DNA of 42,329 bases, taken from IMG/VR virus record IMGVR_UViG_3300031963_000323, positions 1 through 42,329 of that record; one strand, 5' to 3'. A model generated the notes under the pieces. That model searched no databases and was not told where the DNA came from. It was given only the letters and a program-made list of their open reading frames with translations. This DNA is from a virus. The position numbers were made by a program, and so were the translations under genes. Positions 6,402 through 17,300 of the stretch are shown here, piece by piece; position 1 is the first letter of the stretch, and each line of letters opens with the position of its first letter.

Positions 6402-6635
6402 CTACTCTTCTGTGACGACGGCTGCTTCAAGTGGTGCTGCTTCTGCTTCCAGAAGTGCTCTCTTTGAATTTAAAGCAGTTAGTCTTGTATTAAGTCCAGA
6501 AACGGTTTCTGAATTAACAGGGGATTCAGCATTTGCTACAATCAAATCTAACTCTGTATTATAGATCTGAAAGTCTAGACTCTTGATATGCTGATTTACT
6601 ACACTTAGTTTATCTGCGTTTGTTAATAGTGACAT
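6402..6635 (-). CDS. Small alpha-helical/coiled-coil protein
   Basis: The 77-residue protein is predicted to be two long helices with a short linker (NTELDLIVANAESPVNSE, then LNTRLTALNSKRALLEAEA) and an acidic C-terminus. A very strong ribosome binding site, GAAAGGAGGG, suggests abundant synthesis, as expected for a structural or assembly protein. It lies in a run of four small genes after the giant Fn3 proteins. Holin-like hydrophobic segments are absent. Function unknown. Confidence 0.65.
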   Translation of the reverse strand: MSLLTNADKLSVVNQHIKSLDFQIYNTELDLIVANAESPVNSETVSGLNTRLTALNSKRALLEAEAAPLEAAVVTEE

Positions 6636-6672
6636 TTTAACCCTCCTTTCATATTATATCATTTAAACCTGA

Positions 6673-6879
6673 TTAGTCAAGGGGTGCTGGCCATGTGCCG
6701 CCCAGCAACTCTAACTCTTGAATTAAAGCTGATTTTACAATATTACATTCTAACAAAACATCATCAAGGGAATATTTTTCTTGAAATACGTCTGCATGCT
6801 CTATGTATGAAATAATAGAGCTTTCAACATTGTCTAGCCTAGCAATGATTATCTTTATTTTATCTTTGTTATTTATCAT
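6673..6879 (-). CDS. Small helical protein, unknown
   Basis: The 68-residue protein starts at ATG 6879. That start has a TAGGAG ribosome binding site overlapping the stop of the giant Fn3 gene; the longer reading to 6918 would lie within that gene and lacks a site. The sequence is mainly helical (KIKIIIARLDNVESSIISYI, ALIQELELLGG). It ends GGTWPAPLD, similar in style to short tail proteins that carry a Trp-Pro motif. No domain recognised. Probably a virion-associated or assembly protein, judged by position only. Confidence 0.6.
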   Translation of the reverse strand: MINNKDKIKIIIARLDNVESSIISYIEHADVFQEKYSLDDVLLECNIVKSALIQELELLGGTWPAPLD

Positions 6880-6887
6880 TAATTCTC

Positions 6888-9800
6888 CTATACATAAGTT
6901 GTGCTCGATGGATACCATGCTGAATACGTTGAAACTCCAGCAGTATTTCTAGCCCTTACCTGAGCTCTTGCATAATTATTTGAACCCGCATACCCTTGCG
7001 TAGAACTAAGCTGTAAAGATGTTCCAGTTATTCCTGTAGTGGTATAAGGTCCAAGTCGGTTGGTAGTATTTGTTGGTGCTGATGTTCTATCTGTATAATT
7101 TAGCACTTCATAGGTATCTGCTCCAGATACTGCATCCCAACTTACAAGTCCGCTACCAGACACTGTCACGCCAGTTGGAGTTGATGGAGCGGTTGCTGAA
7201 GCTTGCCAATAGGCATAAAATGTTATATTAGAAGTAACAGTCCAAGACCCTCCAGGATTAATTTGATATACATAACTAAATACGTTTGGAGAATCTCTCC
7301 AATATAAAAATGTGTACCCTGCTCTAGTCGGTGTTGGTGCTGTAACTGAAGTACCGCTATTCACAGTATTTGAAGCTGGAGATACAGAACCACCATTTGC
7401 ATTCCATGAAATTGTATATTGTGTAACTACAGCAGGTGTAGATATAACTGTATTAGATGCCACAGTATTGCTACCAAAACCATTTGTTCCTGTAGTAAAT
7501 GCTCTGAATTGATCTGGAGTACCAGATGCTTCTGAATCAGTAATGGTATGAGAAGCTACGTTTCCAGTTCCAGTTCCACTAGCAACCCTTGTTCCATCTG
7601 TGTCTGATGTAGGAGACGATCCTGTTTTCTTAACAATATATGTTTGATATGATATTGTTGCGGTGCCAGACATTGCAGATACATTTGCGGTAATTGTAGT
7701 TCCAGCCTGCTGAGTTCCGCTTGGACTTAATGTTACAGAGCCTCCACTGGGAGCAACTCCAGATGCATTTACGGTAACACTAGATGACTGTGTAGTTAAT
7801 GTTCCAACACCGTTATTTGCAACAATTTGACACCTTAATCCAGTTCCGTATATAGACGCATAGTTTGATGGCGGAGAATATGTAGAAGATGTTGCTCCAC
7901 TTAATGCGACCCATCCAAAAGATCCGCCTTCGAAATATTGCCATTGATACGAAATATCGGCTGCTGGTGCTGCACTAATAGAAGGAGATGCTGTATATGT
8001 TGTAGTTCCGCCTGTTCCAGATGAAGGAGACACGCTAACGCTTCCAGTGGGAGAAGCAAATGTGTAAGAGGCTGCTCCAGTTGATGGACCATATTCGCTA
8101 TACGTTCCAGCAGTTCCAACTCCATTATTTATTGTGTTTCCTAGATTTTCACTAGACGATCTTACATAAAAATAATACGTAGTACCACTTGAAAAACCAT
8201 AATCTTCCATTATTGTACTTGTAGTGCTTGCGGCGTCATATCTATTTTCTCCAACTGGAGCGGTGGAAGAAGAAACCCACCATAGTTGATAATAAGGTCC
8301 ACTAGCACCAGATGAACCAATATATGCCCTAACAGTAGTATCGTTAAGCCGTGACATAGACACAATAGATGTACTTGTAGCTGGAGTTAACGCAACTCCT
8401 GTAGGAAAGTTAGTTTCATTTTGTCCATACAAATCATCATAATTTCTAACTCTTACTTTGACATAATATGTGCTACTAGGAATTAAATTTGTTAAAGAAA
8501 TTGTTGCAGAGCTACCAGATATTGTAGTTGTAGACCATGTAGAACCATAAGACTCGGTACTTCTTCTTACCATATACTCTAATGTTGAATATAAATAATT
8601 GCTTCCAGTAGATGATGAAATTGAAACTGGAATTGTTGCAGTAGTAGATCCTGCTGTTATTGTTCCAAATGACGGAGCGGTTGGTGCTGTTCCAGTTGCA
8701 TATATATAAACAGGAGAACTTGAAGATCCTCCGTCTGAAAAAGCAAACACACTTGAATTTGGATTACTTGCTCTTATGCTAGCTCTCATGAAAGAATAGT
8801 AGTTGTACCCACCAGAAGGTTTTGGACTTCCCCAAGATGCAGAATTGCTTGTTGTAGTAGAATAAGGAGAGGCCAAATATGTTTGCTCTGTGGTCCAGGA
8901 AACGTTGTCATTGCTTCCTTCATACAAAATTTGATATCTAGTTGCATTAGTTGATGCATTCCATGAAAGAGATGTGCTTCTTATAACTCCTTGGGAGCTT
9001 GAACTCGGGAAACCTTTTATAAAAGATATTGTATTAAATGGTTCAGGATCTTGAGCCTGATTAGTTTTAATATTTTTATTATCCTGTACAGTAAAGGCAG
9101 ACTTTGGAGTAAATCCATTTATATTAATAACAGAACCTAAATATTTTGCTGGAAGAGTGCCAGAGTTATTTAGGGTAAGCCTTGCTATATAATATTTGTT
9201 TATAATTGTTGGATTGTGATATGTAGTAGCACTTTTTACTGTAGTTCCAGTTGTAGGAAATGTGCTTAGATATTCTATCTGCACCCTATTAGATGTTGTT
9301 AAAGCATCTGTTAAATTGTCTACAGCAAACCATTCGACATAAGATTCTGATAAGTCTGTTTTATCATACCATCTGCTACTGAATGTAAAATTAGCAGACA
9401 TGGTTGTAGCTGTAAGAGCAATGTCTTTTTCAAGCATTGTAATAGTGCCAGTTGGTCTTTCTCTTACTATGTATACTTGAGTACTTTCGGCTGATGCTGT
9501 TCCAGCAGAATTTGTAGCACTTACTCTAAATGTTAAAAAATTTCTATCAAAGTAATCTCCATCACTTTGACCAAGGTGTGAAGATAGGTTTGTGAGCATA
9601 TCTGTTCTTCCAGTAGTAGATGTTACATTCAGCTCAGCAGTATTATCATTTTGATTTCCAGAAAGATTATATAGCCATGTGTAAGTAAATGTCATTGAGC
9701 TTCCGTTTCCAGAAACCCAAGTTCCATCATATCCCCATAAATGTCTTCCAAGGCTTTCGTATGGCCAACCCAAAACTGGGGATGTATAGTTTGGACCCAT

Positions 9801-10088
9801 TTGTTGAACTGGAGGAGCTTCAACTACTGGGTTAACTGGGTCATCTATTGTTCCAGTAGGATTATATGTACTATCTGTTCTAAAGGTATTAAGTCTTATT
9901 TTAGGTATATCGTTACCGCTAATAAATGGTCTATTGCTAGTAGTATCAAATACTTTACGCCATCCGCTAGATGTTTTTACATATGCTTTTCTGATAGCCG
10001 TCCATGTCTGACCACCAGTCTTTACATACATTTTTTTTATTCGGTCCCAGTCGTAGGCACCAACTTTTATATATGACTTACCTGCCAT
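6888..10088 (-). CDS. Giant tail adhesin with Fn3/Ig-like and Listeria-Bacteroides repeat domains
   Basis: The 1066-residue, Ser/Thr-rich protein is nearly all beta structure. An N-terminal anchor with repeated 'YVKT..GW..V' elements (residues 1-47) is followed by a long chain of Ig/fibronectin-III-like domains. The clearest are at about 360-470, 475-570, 680-780 and the last 100 residues (SWDAVSGADTYEVL). At about 885-960 there is one domain with the WNANGGSVSP...TPTRAGYTFLYW...TFYAYW pattern of the Flg_new/Listeria-Bacteroides repeat found in cell-surface proteins. It probably decorates the tail tip or tube and binds host glycans. It starts at ATG 10088 with GGCGGATTAATA in front, immediately after the preceding stop. 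Confidence 0.85.
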   Translation of the reverse strand: MAGKSYIKVGAYDWDRIKKMYVKTGGQTWTAIRKAYVKTSSGWRKVFDTTSNRPFISGNDIPKIRLNTFRTDSTYNPTGTIDDPVNPVVEAPPVQQMGPNYTSPVLGWPYESLGRHLWGYDGTWVSGNGSSMTFTYTWLYNLSGNQNDNTAELNVTSTTGRTDMLTNLSSHLGQSDGDYFDRNFLTFRVSATNSAGTASAESTQVYIVRERPTGTITMLEKDIALTATTMSANFTFSSRWYDKTDLSESYVEWFAVDNLTDALTTSNRVQIEYLSTFPTTGTTVKSATTYHNPTIINKYYIARLTLNNSGTLPAKYLGSVININGFTPKSAFTVQDNKNIKTNQAQDPEPFNTISFIKGFPSSSSQGVIRSTSLSWNASTNATRYQILYEGSNDNVSWTTEQTYLASPYSTTTSNSASWGSPKPSGGYNYYSFMRASIRASNPNSSVFAFSDGGSSSSPVYIYATGTAPTAPSFGTITAGSTTATIPVSISSSTGSNYLYSTLEYMVRRSTESYGSTWSTTTISGSSATISLTNLIPSSTYYVKVRVRNYDDLYGQNETNFPTGVALTPATSTSIVSMSRLNDTTVRAYIGSSGASGPYYQLWWVSSSTAPVGENRYDAASTTSTIMEDYGFSSGTTYYFYVRSSSENLGNTINNGVGTAGTYSEYGPSTGAASYTFASPTGSVSVSPSSGTGGTTTYTASPSISAAPAADISYQWQYFEGGSFGWVALSGATSSTYSPPSNYASIYGTGLRCQIVANNGVGTLTTQSSSVTVNASGVAPSGGSVTLSPSGTQQAGTTITANVSAMSGTATISYQTYIVKKTGSSPTSDTDGTRVASGTGTGNVASHTITDSEASGTPDQFRAFTTGTNGFGSNTVASNTVISTPAVVTQYTISWNANGGSVSPASNTVNSGTSVTAPTPTRAGYTFLYWRDSPNVFSYVYQINPGGSWTVTSNITFYAYWQASATAPSTPTGVTVSGSGLVSWDAVSGADTYEVLNYTDRTSAPTNTTNRLGPYTTTGITGTSLQLSSTQGYAGSNNYARAQVRARNTAGVSTYSAWYPSSTTYV

Positions 10089-10090
10089 TA

Positions 10091-13027
10091 TTAATCCGCC
10101 GTACTAAATATAACGTCACCAATTAGCCCAACATAGGGCCAACGAACATGGTTTATGTTTGTAATGCTTGTTTCTGATGCTCCAGATCTATAAAATGCTC
10201 GTCCAGCAGTAACTCTTCCATCACTAAAAATTTGTAAAACAGCACCCGCTTCTTTGCTACTATTGTACATGCTATGAGTAGCAGTTGTAAATCCTTTAAG
10301 AACAACACCACCAGTAGCATTTGTATTTATAACAACTCCAGTACCGCTTAAACTAATATATGATCCGCCTCCCTGCAATGTGGAATATCCAGATGTTGAC
10401 ATAAATAATGCAGGAGATGTAGTTGCGTTATATCCACTAGATGGCTTAATACTAATTGAGCTTGCTGTAGCAGTACCTGGTGATGAAGCAACAAATGAGT
10501 CTTGAACTTCTCCGTCAGTATTTGTGTCAGATCCATAATATGAAGATGAGCTTATAGCGCTTCCTGCTATAGTATATGTAAAGTTATCATTGTCTATCAA
10601 GAATCCGTTTGTAAAACTAATATGCTGTGAAGCAGCATTTAATGTTATTCCTGCGGAAGATAATGATGTGGCATTAACTGTCCATCCACCAATTTTTCCA
10701 GTACCATCTTTTGCTAATTCAAATCTTGGTGCAGTTACGCCATTTGCATATGCGGCAATTCCGCCTGAGTTAATTAATATTCTATCACCACTCGTTGCGC
10801 TAGCACCGATATAGAATGTTCCAGTAATGTCTAGGTTACCAGTAATAGTTCCAGAATTTGCAAGAATTTTTCCAGTAATTTCTGCATCTGTGGCTATAAG
10901 TTTTCCAGTAGATGCCGCAATTGATGTTGCTCCCACGTTTAAAGATCCACCTGTAATTGTTATATCTGAAGCCGTTACAGCTCCAGCTGGAGTAACAGAA
11001 AACTTTGCAGTTGATGATCCAGCAGAAGTTGGGGATCCTGCCCAAATTGCATATGTTCCAGATGAACTAATTCCAGTGTATGTTCCAGTAGATCCTCTTT
11101 CAAATTTAGACGAATCAATTGTCCATCCAGCAATTTGTCCATATTGTGCGTATATTCCGCCATCAGAAGTATCAAGTCTTAGTTGAACTGAACCCTTTTT
11201 AATTACAAGGCCGCTACTATTTAAAAGGAATCCGTCAGATGCTAAATTTCCAGAAGACAATGTACCCTGATATATAGATGCACCAGATACACCCATTGCA
11301 ATGTTTCCGCCAATTGTTGTTCCGCCAGCAACTCCTAAATCTCCGTCTATTGATAATTTAGTACCGTTCCAAGAAACGTAGTTTGATGAGGCCCCGCCAA
11401 TTTTAAATAAAGCCGATTCTGCAGAATCTATATACCAGTAGTTATTTGCGTTAAATACAAGTCCACGTTTGCCAGTTTCTACTCCATATCCAAACTTAAA
11501 CATTCCTGTGTCACCACTAGAACTAGCTCCGAAATATCCCGTAGTGGTTACGTTTGTACCAATAAATGGTGTTCCAGAAACTGTTAGGTTTGGAGCAATT
11601 GTAGTATATGCAGAAGAAGTATTATTAAACTCATCATATGAAGCTATTCCTATTTCGTATGTAGTGCCTACTGCTAGCCCGCCGAGTCTATACGTTGTTC
11701 CAGTTCCTGGAGAATCGACATAAGAATAATTTTCAAAAGGTGCGGCGGCTTTGTATGGCCTAAATCTAATTCTATATCCTCGAAGAGTTGAATCTGACAC
11801 AGCTGACCATGATAAGCTAAGGAATCCATTGAATCCGATTGATCCAGTACTATCGATCCCCGCCGTTCCAGTGATTGTTGCTGGAGCATTTGGAGCATTA
11901 ACATCTGCAGCAATTGCGTCAATTGGTGTAACTGTTTGTTCAGCAGACCACGATGAAGTAAACCCATCATCAGTTAAAAATTTTATTTTAACAAATCTTT
12001 GTGTGTATACAGTTTTCTTTATAATTGCTGGACTTGATCCGCTAAATACTAAATCAGATTCTGATGGATCACCTGCACCCCAAGTTGTTCCAGATTCATA
12101 AACCTTTGCATAAGAAGCTCCAGTTGGCAACGTCCAAGTTGCGGTGTACCCATTTGTAATTGCAGTTAATGTAAACGATGGCGTCACTCCAGTTAACGGA
12201 TTTGTTTTTGTTCCTACCGTAAATGCTGTTCCAGAGTCACGATTATCTAATGAATCTGCAGAAACAAATAGGCCTGTGAATGATGTGTAGTACTGACCAA
12301 ATGTGTTGTATAGTTCTGTTTGTGTAATTAAAATTGATTGTGATGTTCCAGCGGTGGAGGGAAATTTAGTAAAGTATCCGTCATTAGATCCGTTAGTAAG
12401 CTTAATAATAAACTTCTTAGCATCTGCTGAAACTGTTGCTGTAATTAATATGTTATTTCCTGACCAGACTGCAGTTACAGAACTTGCTGCAGTAGGTGGA
12501 GTTACATCAAGTGCTGCTGCTACTGGGTCTACTGGAGTAACTGCTACTGGATCTGAATATGCGGTATTGCCTGCAATTTTATCTGTAAGTTTTAAGCGAA
12601 CCCATCTTTGAAGAACATCTCCAACTGTTATTGTAATTGGGTTAGATGACGTTACACCAACTTCTTGATAGCCAGTTGTAGGTGCGGTGCTTGACGTAGA
12701 AACTGCCTCTTCAATAATAGCATTATCAAAATTCTTATCTGTTTGCTTAGTATATGAAACCGTATAGCCAAGAGAGGCTGGTGTGACTGTAATAGTAGGC
12801 TTAGTTAATTTTGAAACATAGGAGGCGGTAGTTAAAGTTAATCCATCTGACCACGGACTTACTTTACCATTTGGATACACCCATTGAAAATTAAAAGAAT
12901 ACTGTTGTCCAATTTTTAAATCTACAACAGGTATTGTAAAGTAGTCTTGACCAGTCTTTACCTTTTTGTCTTTATTTAAATCATCTGGGTAATCTTTTGA
13001 AGCACCATCTCCATAATATTTAACCAT
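10091..13027 (-). CDS. Large tail-tip/fibre protein with Fn3 domains and GWTI repeats
   Basis: The 978-residue minor tail protein has an N-terminal half of Fn3-like domains (for example PWSDGLTLTTASYVS, and SLSWSAVSDSTLRGYRIRF near 410). From about residue 560 a repetitive, Gly/Ser-rich beta-helix-like fibre follows. It contains the paired motifs IAGWTIDSS and IGGWTVNAT and short strands such as ATDAEITGKI. Such GWTI repeats are typical of the receptor-proximal part of siphovirus tail-tip proteins. It ends with a compact C-terminal part that may be the receptor-binding tip. ATG 13027 follows the previous stop directly and uses GGAG within that gene's last codons as ribosome binding site. Confidence 0.82.
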   Translation of the reverse strand: MVKYYGDGASKDYPDDLNKDKKVKTGQDYFTIPVVDLKIGQQYSFNFQWVYPNGKVSPWSDGLTLTTASYVSKLTKPTITVTPASLGYTVSYTKQTDKNFDNAIIEEAVSTSSTAPTTGYQEVGVTSSNPITITVGDVLQRWVRLKLTDKIAGNTAYSDPVAVTPVDPVAAALDVTPPTAASSVTAVWSGNNILITATVSADAKKFIIKLTNGSNDGYFTKFPSTAGTSQSILITQTELYNTFGQYYTSFTGLFVSADSLDNRDSGTAFTVGTKTNPLTGVTPSFTLTAITNGYTATWTLPTGASYAKVYESGTTWGAGDPSESDLVFSGSSPAIIKKTVYTQRFVKIKFLTDDGFTSSWSAEQTVTPIDAIAADVNAPNAPATITGTAGIDSTGSIGFNGFLSLSWSAVSDSTLRGYRIRFRPYKAAAPFENYSYVDSPGTGTTYRLGGLAVGTTYEIGIASYDEFNNTSSAYTTIAPNLTVSGTPFIGTNVTTTGYFGASSSGDTGMFKFGYGVETGKRGLVFNANNYWYIDSAESALFKIGGASSNYVSWNGTKLSIDGDLGVAGGTTIGGNIAMGVSGASIYQGTLSSGNLASDGFLLNSSGLVIKKGSVQLRLDTSDGGIYAQYGQIAGWTIDSSKFERGSTGTYTGISSSGTYAIWAGSPTSAGSSTAKFSVTPAGAVTASDITITGGSLNVGATSIAASTGKLIATDAEITGKILANSGTITGNLDITGTFYIGASATSGDRILINSGGIAAYANGVTAPRFELAKDGTGKIGGWTVNATSLSSAGITLNAASQHISFTNGFLIDNDNFTYTIAGSAISSSSYYGSDTNTDGEVQDSFVASSPGTATASSISIKPSSGYNATTSPALFMSTSGYSTLQGGGSYISLSGTGVVINTNATGGVVLKGFTTATHSMYNSSKEAGAVLQIFSDGRVTAGRAFYRSGASETSITNINHVRWPYVGLIGDVIFSTAD

Positions 13028-13954
13028 TTAGAACTCCAGCTGTAACTTATATTCGATATCTACTGGTCTACCAGGTTTCTTAATTAATGGTGTTGATAAA
13101 ACAGATCTGCTAATTAAACCATATGTTGGATCAAATGTGTCTTCATCGTTTATTCTTATAGCGTCAAAGTAGACTGTTGTATTACCACCAGATGCAGTTG
13201 TTTCTACGCCAATCTTTATGATAGAAGATGGATCTGGCAAGTTGGGGGCAGCTGTGTAATTTGAAAAAAGATTATTAAGCGATACAGTCTGTATCTTATC
13301 TCCAGTTCCAGATTCTGGCGTAAAGTCTACATAATAATATGCTAAATCAGAACTGTAAAACTTTAATCTAATCTTAGATACATTATTGTCTGCTTTTTTA
13401 TACGCAATAGCAATTGTGTCATTTATACTGTAACCAGATATGTCATCAGAAATAAGAGAGTTAATATACTCTTTTGTTTGACCAGATGTAACGTCAACCC
13501 TTATCATACTATCACTAACCTTTGATAAGAATGTATAGTTACCATTAGAATCTATTGTATTGCCTTGTGAGCTTGGATTAGTCGATCCACTAAACCAATT
13601 AAATTCGTTTGTAAAAGATGTAATAAACTTACTATCAAAATTATTAAATGACGTTCTGTCTCCAGGATATAACCCTATTTCAGAAATCACTCCAGATATA
13701 TCTTGTGGAATTGTTGATTTATATGTAATAAAATAATCAAACACTGGGTCTCCGTCGATATCTACGCCTGTTTGTAAAATATTAAAACTAGATAACTCTA
13801 CTGGTAAACGATAAAACTCAAACTCTAATTTAGTGTCATTACCCTTTGCATTTGGCGCAGTTGATCCAATCCCAAGAGCCAGTTCTTTTGACAAAAAGGA
13901 ATTGTTTCCTGATAGGTAACTTATTAAAAATCTTTTACCAAATTTAGTTATCAT
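13028..13954 (-). CDS. Minor tail protein, baseplate/tip component
   Basis: The 308-residue protein starts KFGKRFLISYLSGNNSFL and soon reaches ALGIGSTAP. From memory this style of opening is seen in phage tail-tip proteins with a 'lists of samples' beta sandwich. The middle (about 110-245) looks like a carbohydrate-binding or concanavalin-like fold (FYSSDLAYYYVDFTPESGTG, KIGVETTASGGNTTVYFDAI). It overlaps the upstream gene by 4 nt (ATGA) with GGAG as ribosome binding site. Its location between the tip protein at 14390 and the Fn3 fibres suggests it links the two. No enzymatic motif. Confidence 0.7.
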   Translation of the reverse strand: MITKFGKRFLISYLSGNNSFLSKELALGIGSTAPNAKGNDTKLEFEFYRLPVELSSFNILQTGVDIDGDPVFDYFITYKSTIPQDISGVISEIGLYPGDRTSFNNFDSKFITSFTNEFNWFSGSTNPSSQGNTIDSNGNYTFLSKVSDSMIRVDVTSGQTKEYINSLISDDISGYSINDTIAIAYKKADNNVSKIRLKFYSSDLAYYYVDFTPESGTGDKIQTVSLNNLFSNYTAAPNLPDPSSIIKIGVETTASGGNTTVYFDAIRINDEDTFDPTYGLISRSVLSTPLIKKPGRPVDIEYKLQLEF

Positions 13955-14373
13955 TTTTTCTCCACTCTTACATTTATTGCTTTTAGCTCTACTCCACTGC
14001 TATTCTTAACTTTAAATACTACTTTTGCACTTGGGATATTTGCTGCATCAAGAACCACTTCATTTGATACTATTTCAATATCTACAAGACTCGGTCTTAG
14101 CTTACTGTCTGTCTCTTCGCCGTCCCCAGATTCTCCTTCACCAGACTCTTCTTCATTTTCAGACCCATCATCTTCCTCATCATCTTCTGGATCATCGCCT
14201 AAATTATCACTAGCTAATTTACCCTGACTTAATGCAGCCGCATATTGAGGCAGCTCATATGCCAAATAGTTAGAGTTTGTATAGAAGTCAAGTTCTGACC
14301 CAGCCACCGTAACAAGAGCTGCGGTGTTTGGCTGGCTGCTTACTGAGGGCTTCTTTTTGTTTGAGGATACCAT
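13951..14373 (-). CDS. Small tail protein with acidic linker
   Basis: The 140-residue protein has a short N-terminal polar part, an extremely acidic low-complexity linker at about residues 68-95 (runs of Asp, Glu, Gly and Ser) and a C-terminal beta domain (VDIEIVSNEVVLDAANI, then VVFKVKNSSGVELKAINVRV). No ribosome binding site precedes the ATG. Instead an extended -10 box sits 6 nt upstream, so a leaderless transcript is likely, giving it or the downstream fibres a separate promoter. It is probably a spacer or attachment factor of the tail tip. Function is inferred from position. Confidence 0.7.
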   Translation of the reverse strand: MVSSNKKKPSVSSQPNTAALVTVAGSELDFYTNSNYLAYELPQYAAALSQGKLASDNLGDDPEDDEEDDGSENEEESGEGESGDGEETDSKLRPSLVDIEIVSNEVVLDAANIPSAKVVFKVKNSSGVELKAINVRVEKK

Positions 14374-14379
14374 TTTTTT

Positions 14380-14388
14380 ATTATACCA
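14380..14388 (-). promoter_or_regulatory. Extended -10 promoter giving a leaderless mRNA
   Basis: The minus strand reads TGGTATAAT and then six A residues directly before the ATG at 14373. There is no Shine-Dalgarno sequence. Transcription would begin at or beside the A of the start codon. No convincing -35 is seen. It would drive the genes for the fibre proteins downstream. Confidence 0.5.
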
Positions 14389-14389
14389 T

Positions 14390-17300
14390 TTATGAACTAT
14401 AAATAGATCTAGTCGTTATCTTGGTACTTAGCCCCCCATCAAATGAATTATTAATGTTTGATACTATAAATTTTTGTGTTCCGTCTAGCCCATTAGATGG
14501 ATAGTTAATTGTAACAATATCTCCTACAGAAATCAAGGGGTTTGAAAATACTTCTAGTTCACATACGGATTGCTTTTTTGACCACTGACCCTTAATCCAA
14601 TCAGACAGACTTTTAGCATCTGATTCTTTTTGAATCCATACTGATTCAAAAGTTACCTGTTCTGGTACGGTAAATTCATTTATTGTCTTATCTAAATATT
14701 CATTTTGACCAGACTGAACTAATGTATTTCCAATAACGCTGAATGACGCAAATCTGGAATCGTCCAGGGGTACGAAAGTTCCAGCATTATTTAAAACATA
14801 TACTTCTGCTCCGAATGAATTTAATCTATAACCCAAAAACTCTACAAACTGATTTAGTCCTAAGCTAGGTATAATTGGAAAAGCTGGTCTAGAATCAAAT
14901 TTAATATTTACTTTTAGAAGCTCTCTTGCCACCGTTCCAAATTCATCTATGGCTCCGCCAGCTATTCCAGTATTATTAAATCCGCTAGAAAGCTTATCGC
15001 CATATAAAAAGTCTAGCGTCGTTGAGCCAAATCTTCCAGCGTATTGATTTCCAATTATTCCATCCGTATACTGCTGTTGGCTAAGCGGAATAGAATATAC
15101 ATAATCAAAAAATGTCGAATTAACATTTGAAAATAATGCTACATTGCTTGTTGGAGAAAGTGTGTCAGAAGCATCTACTGCTGTTACCTTAAAATTATTA
15201 ATAAAAACATCTATCGCAACAACTGAACTTTGTATTTTTACACGAACATCAACCTTATAAGAAACCCCTTGTGCCAAATAAGCTAAGGACTTTGTATTAC
15301 CTTCTTGGCTATCTTTTAGTGGAGTTATCACACCATTTTTTACTTTAAAGATTGATAGTGGTCTATCAGATCCGCTTTCTGCCTGATTGCTTGTTGTTTC
15401 TAATTTAATATAATATCCGTCTAAACCATTTGCACTAGTAAAAAATCCCATTCCGCCAGAAGCTCTTGTGTTATCTTTTGTGCCTTTAAAGAATAAGCCT
15501 GTGCCAACATTATAATAATCTCCAGTCGATACAATTCCCATATCTTTTACACAGACAGAATATTGATTCTTAGTGTTAGAGCTTCCACTAGATGTGATTT
15601 GAAATAAAGATTTTTGAATTGATTTAACTGGGCTTCCGTCATCTGCTATAGTTGCGGTTTGTTGAGAAACATTTGAAGGGCTGCTTGTACCATTTAAGTT
15701 ATCAGAACTAGATCTAAATGTATTATCAAAACCATTCCAGCCAGTTACTGATCCAGTTTTTGCATGAGCCACAGCGGCTGTTCCAAATGCTCCTCTGGAC
15801 TTTATTCTAACTTTGCCTGTTTGACTAATTGCTTCATTGGCTGGCAATGTAGTAGTGATATCATTAGCTATTTTTTGTAAATCTGAAATTTGTGTAATCC
15901 AAACTTTTGTGTTTACTAGTTGTTGATTTGCATACTGATATTCAATTGCATCATATTCTATAATTTCAGAATCTATAACTAAATATCCAGCATAGTTATA
16001 TATAATTTGCTTAAGGTCTTGATTAACTGTTATAGGAATTAAGCTCATTTCTGTCCCCGCACCGCCGCCACTTGTGCTAGCAGGGATATCTGTTGATAAA
16101 GAGTAGGCTCCTAGATAGGCTGACCCAGATTTCCATAAAGGTTGTCCATCTCCAATAAGTTGACTTGATGTTACTGGACTCCATAAAACCTTTACTTGAT
16201 TGACTGCTGGAAGATCACGTTTTTGTAAAGAAATAATATTTGGCAAAATGCTTCCGTCTTTTGAATATTTAAAATTCCAATGAGCATCTGATTGAGAAAA
16301 TAAGTAGTCTCTTGTATAGAACTGCAAAATATTATTTTCGTCAAATGTTGCAACCATTTGAGAGTCTCTGCATAATTCTTGAATAGCGTTCCATACACTT
16401 TCGCCATCATCTGTCCACCAATAAAACGGACTAAGAATAGAAGTATCTGTTATTTTACCAGTAATATCAGTTTTATATTTTATATCATAGTTTGTAAATC
16501 CAATATTATCTAACATTCTTCTAATAATTCCTACCGAAGTAGAGTCTTTAGAAACCATGCCAGGACAAGATACGTCTTGTAAAAACTTTGCACCATCTAA
16601 GGCATCTAAGGATATTTCACCAAACTCTGAAGTACTCCAGTTATCAATATAAAATGTACCCTGTTTAACCTTTTCATATTGTCCTTTTGAGTCTGTGTAT
16701 GGAGCTCCAGAATAATATACTTTTATGTATGGTTTTAACTCTGCTGACTTATACATATATAAATTAGAAGCATTAAATGCTGTGCCTTTTTCATATGTAA
16801 TAATTTTTCTAGAAGATTCATACGACACCAAGTCCATAGAAGCTGAGTTAGCCGAAACCTTACCTACTGGTAAAATGTCATCTGCGCTTGTAGACGACTC
16901 TTGAGATATAGAAAGACCAACAATATGATCTGTTAAATCTGCTACCCATCTAGGAGACACTTCAATGACTCCAACGTGGGCGCTAGTAACGCCAGACGTT
17001 ACTAGCTTTAAAGCTGTTATAGATACAGGAGCAGCTAATGTAGAAGGTTCTGTAGTTGTCCATGCCGTTCCATTATAATAAAGAGTTAATGTTCCAGCAT
17101 CGTAATTCTTTGTTCCGTTAGTTGTAAAAGGCTTTATGGCAGCACTTGTGCCTTCTGCAAGAAGTGCGTCGCCTTCTTTATATACTTGCCACGTTCCTGG
17201 AATAGAATGTGATATTTCAAATCTAACAATAACTTTATTTGTTAAAACAGCTTGTGGATACGTTATAGTTATATTAGCCCCAGTACCCTTTTGTGAAACC

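Noticed and set aside
12303-12611. Plus-strand frames opposite the Fn3-type tail proteins (10590-12611)
   Set aside because: They are Val/Pro/Ala-rich shadows of Thr/Ser/Gly-rich beta domains, without ribosome binding sites.
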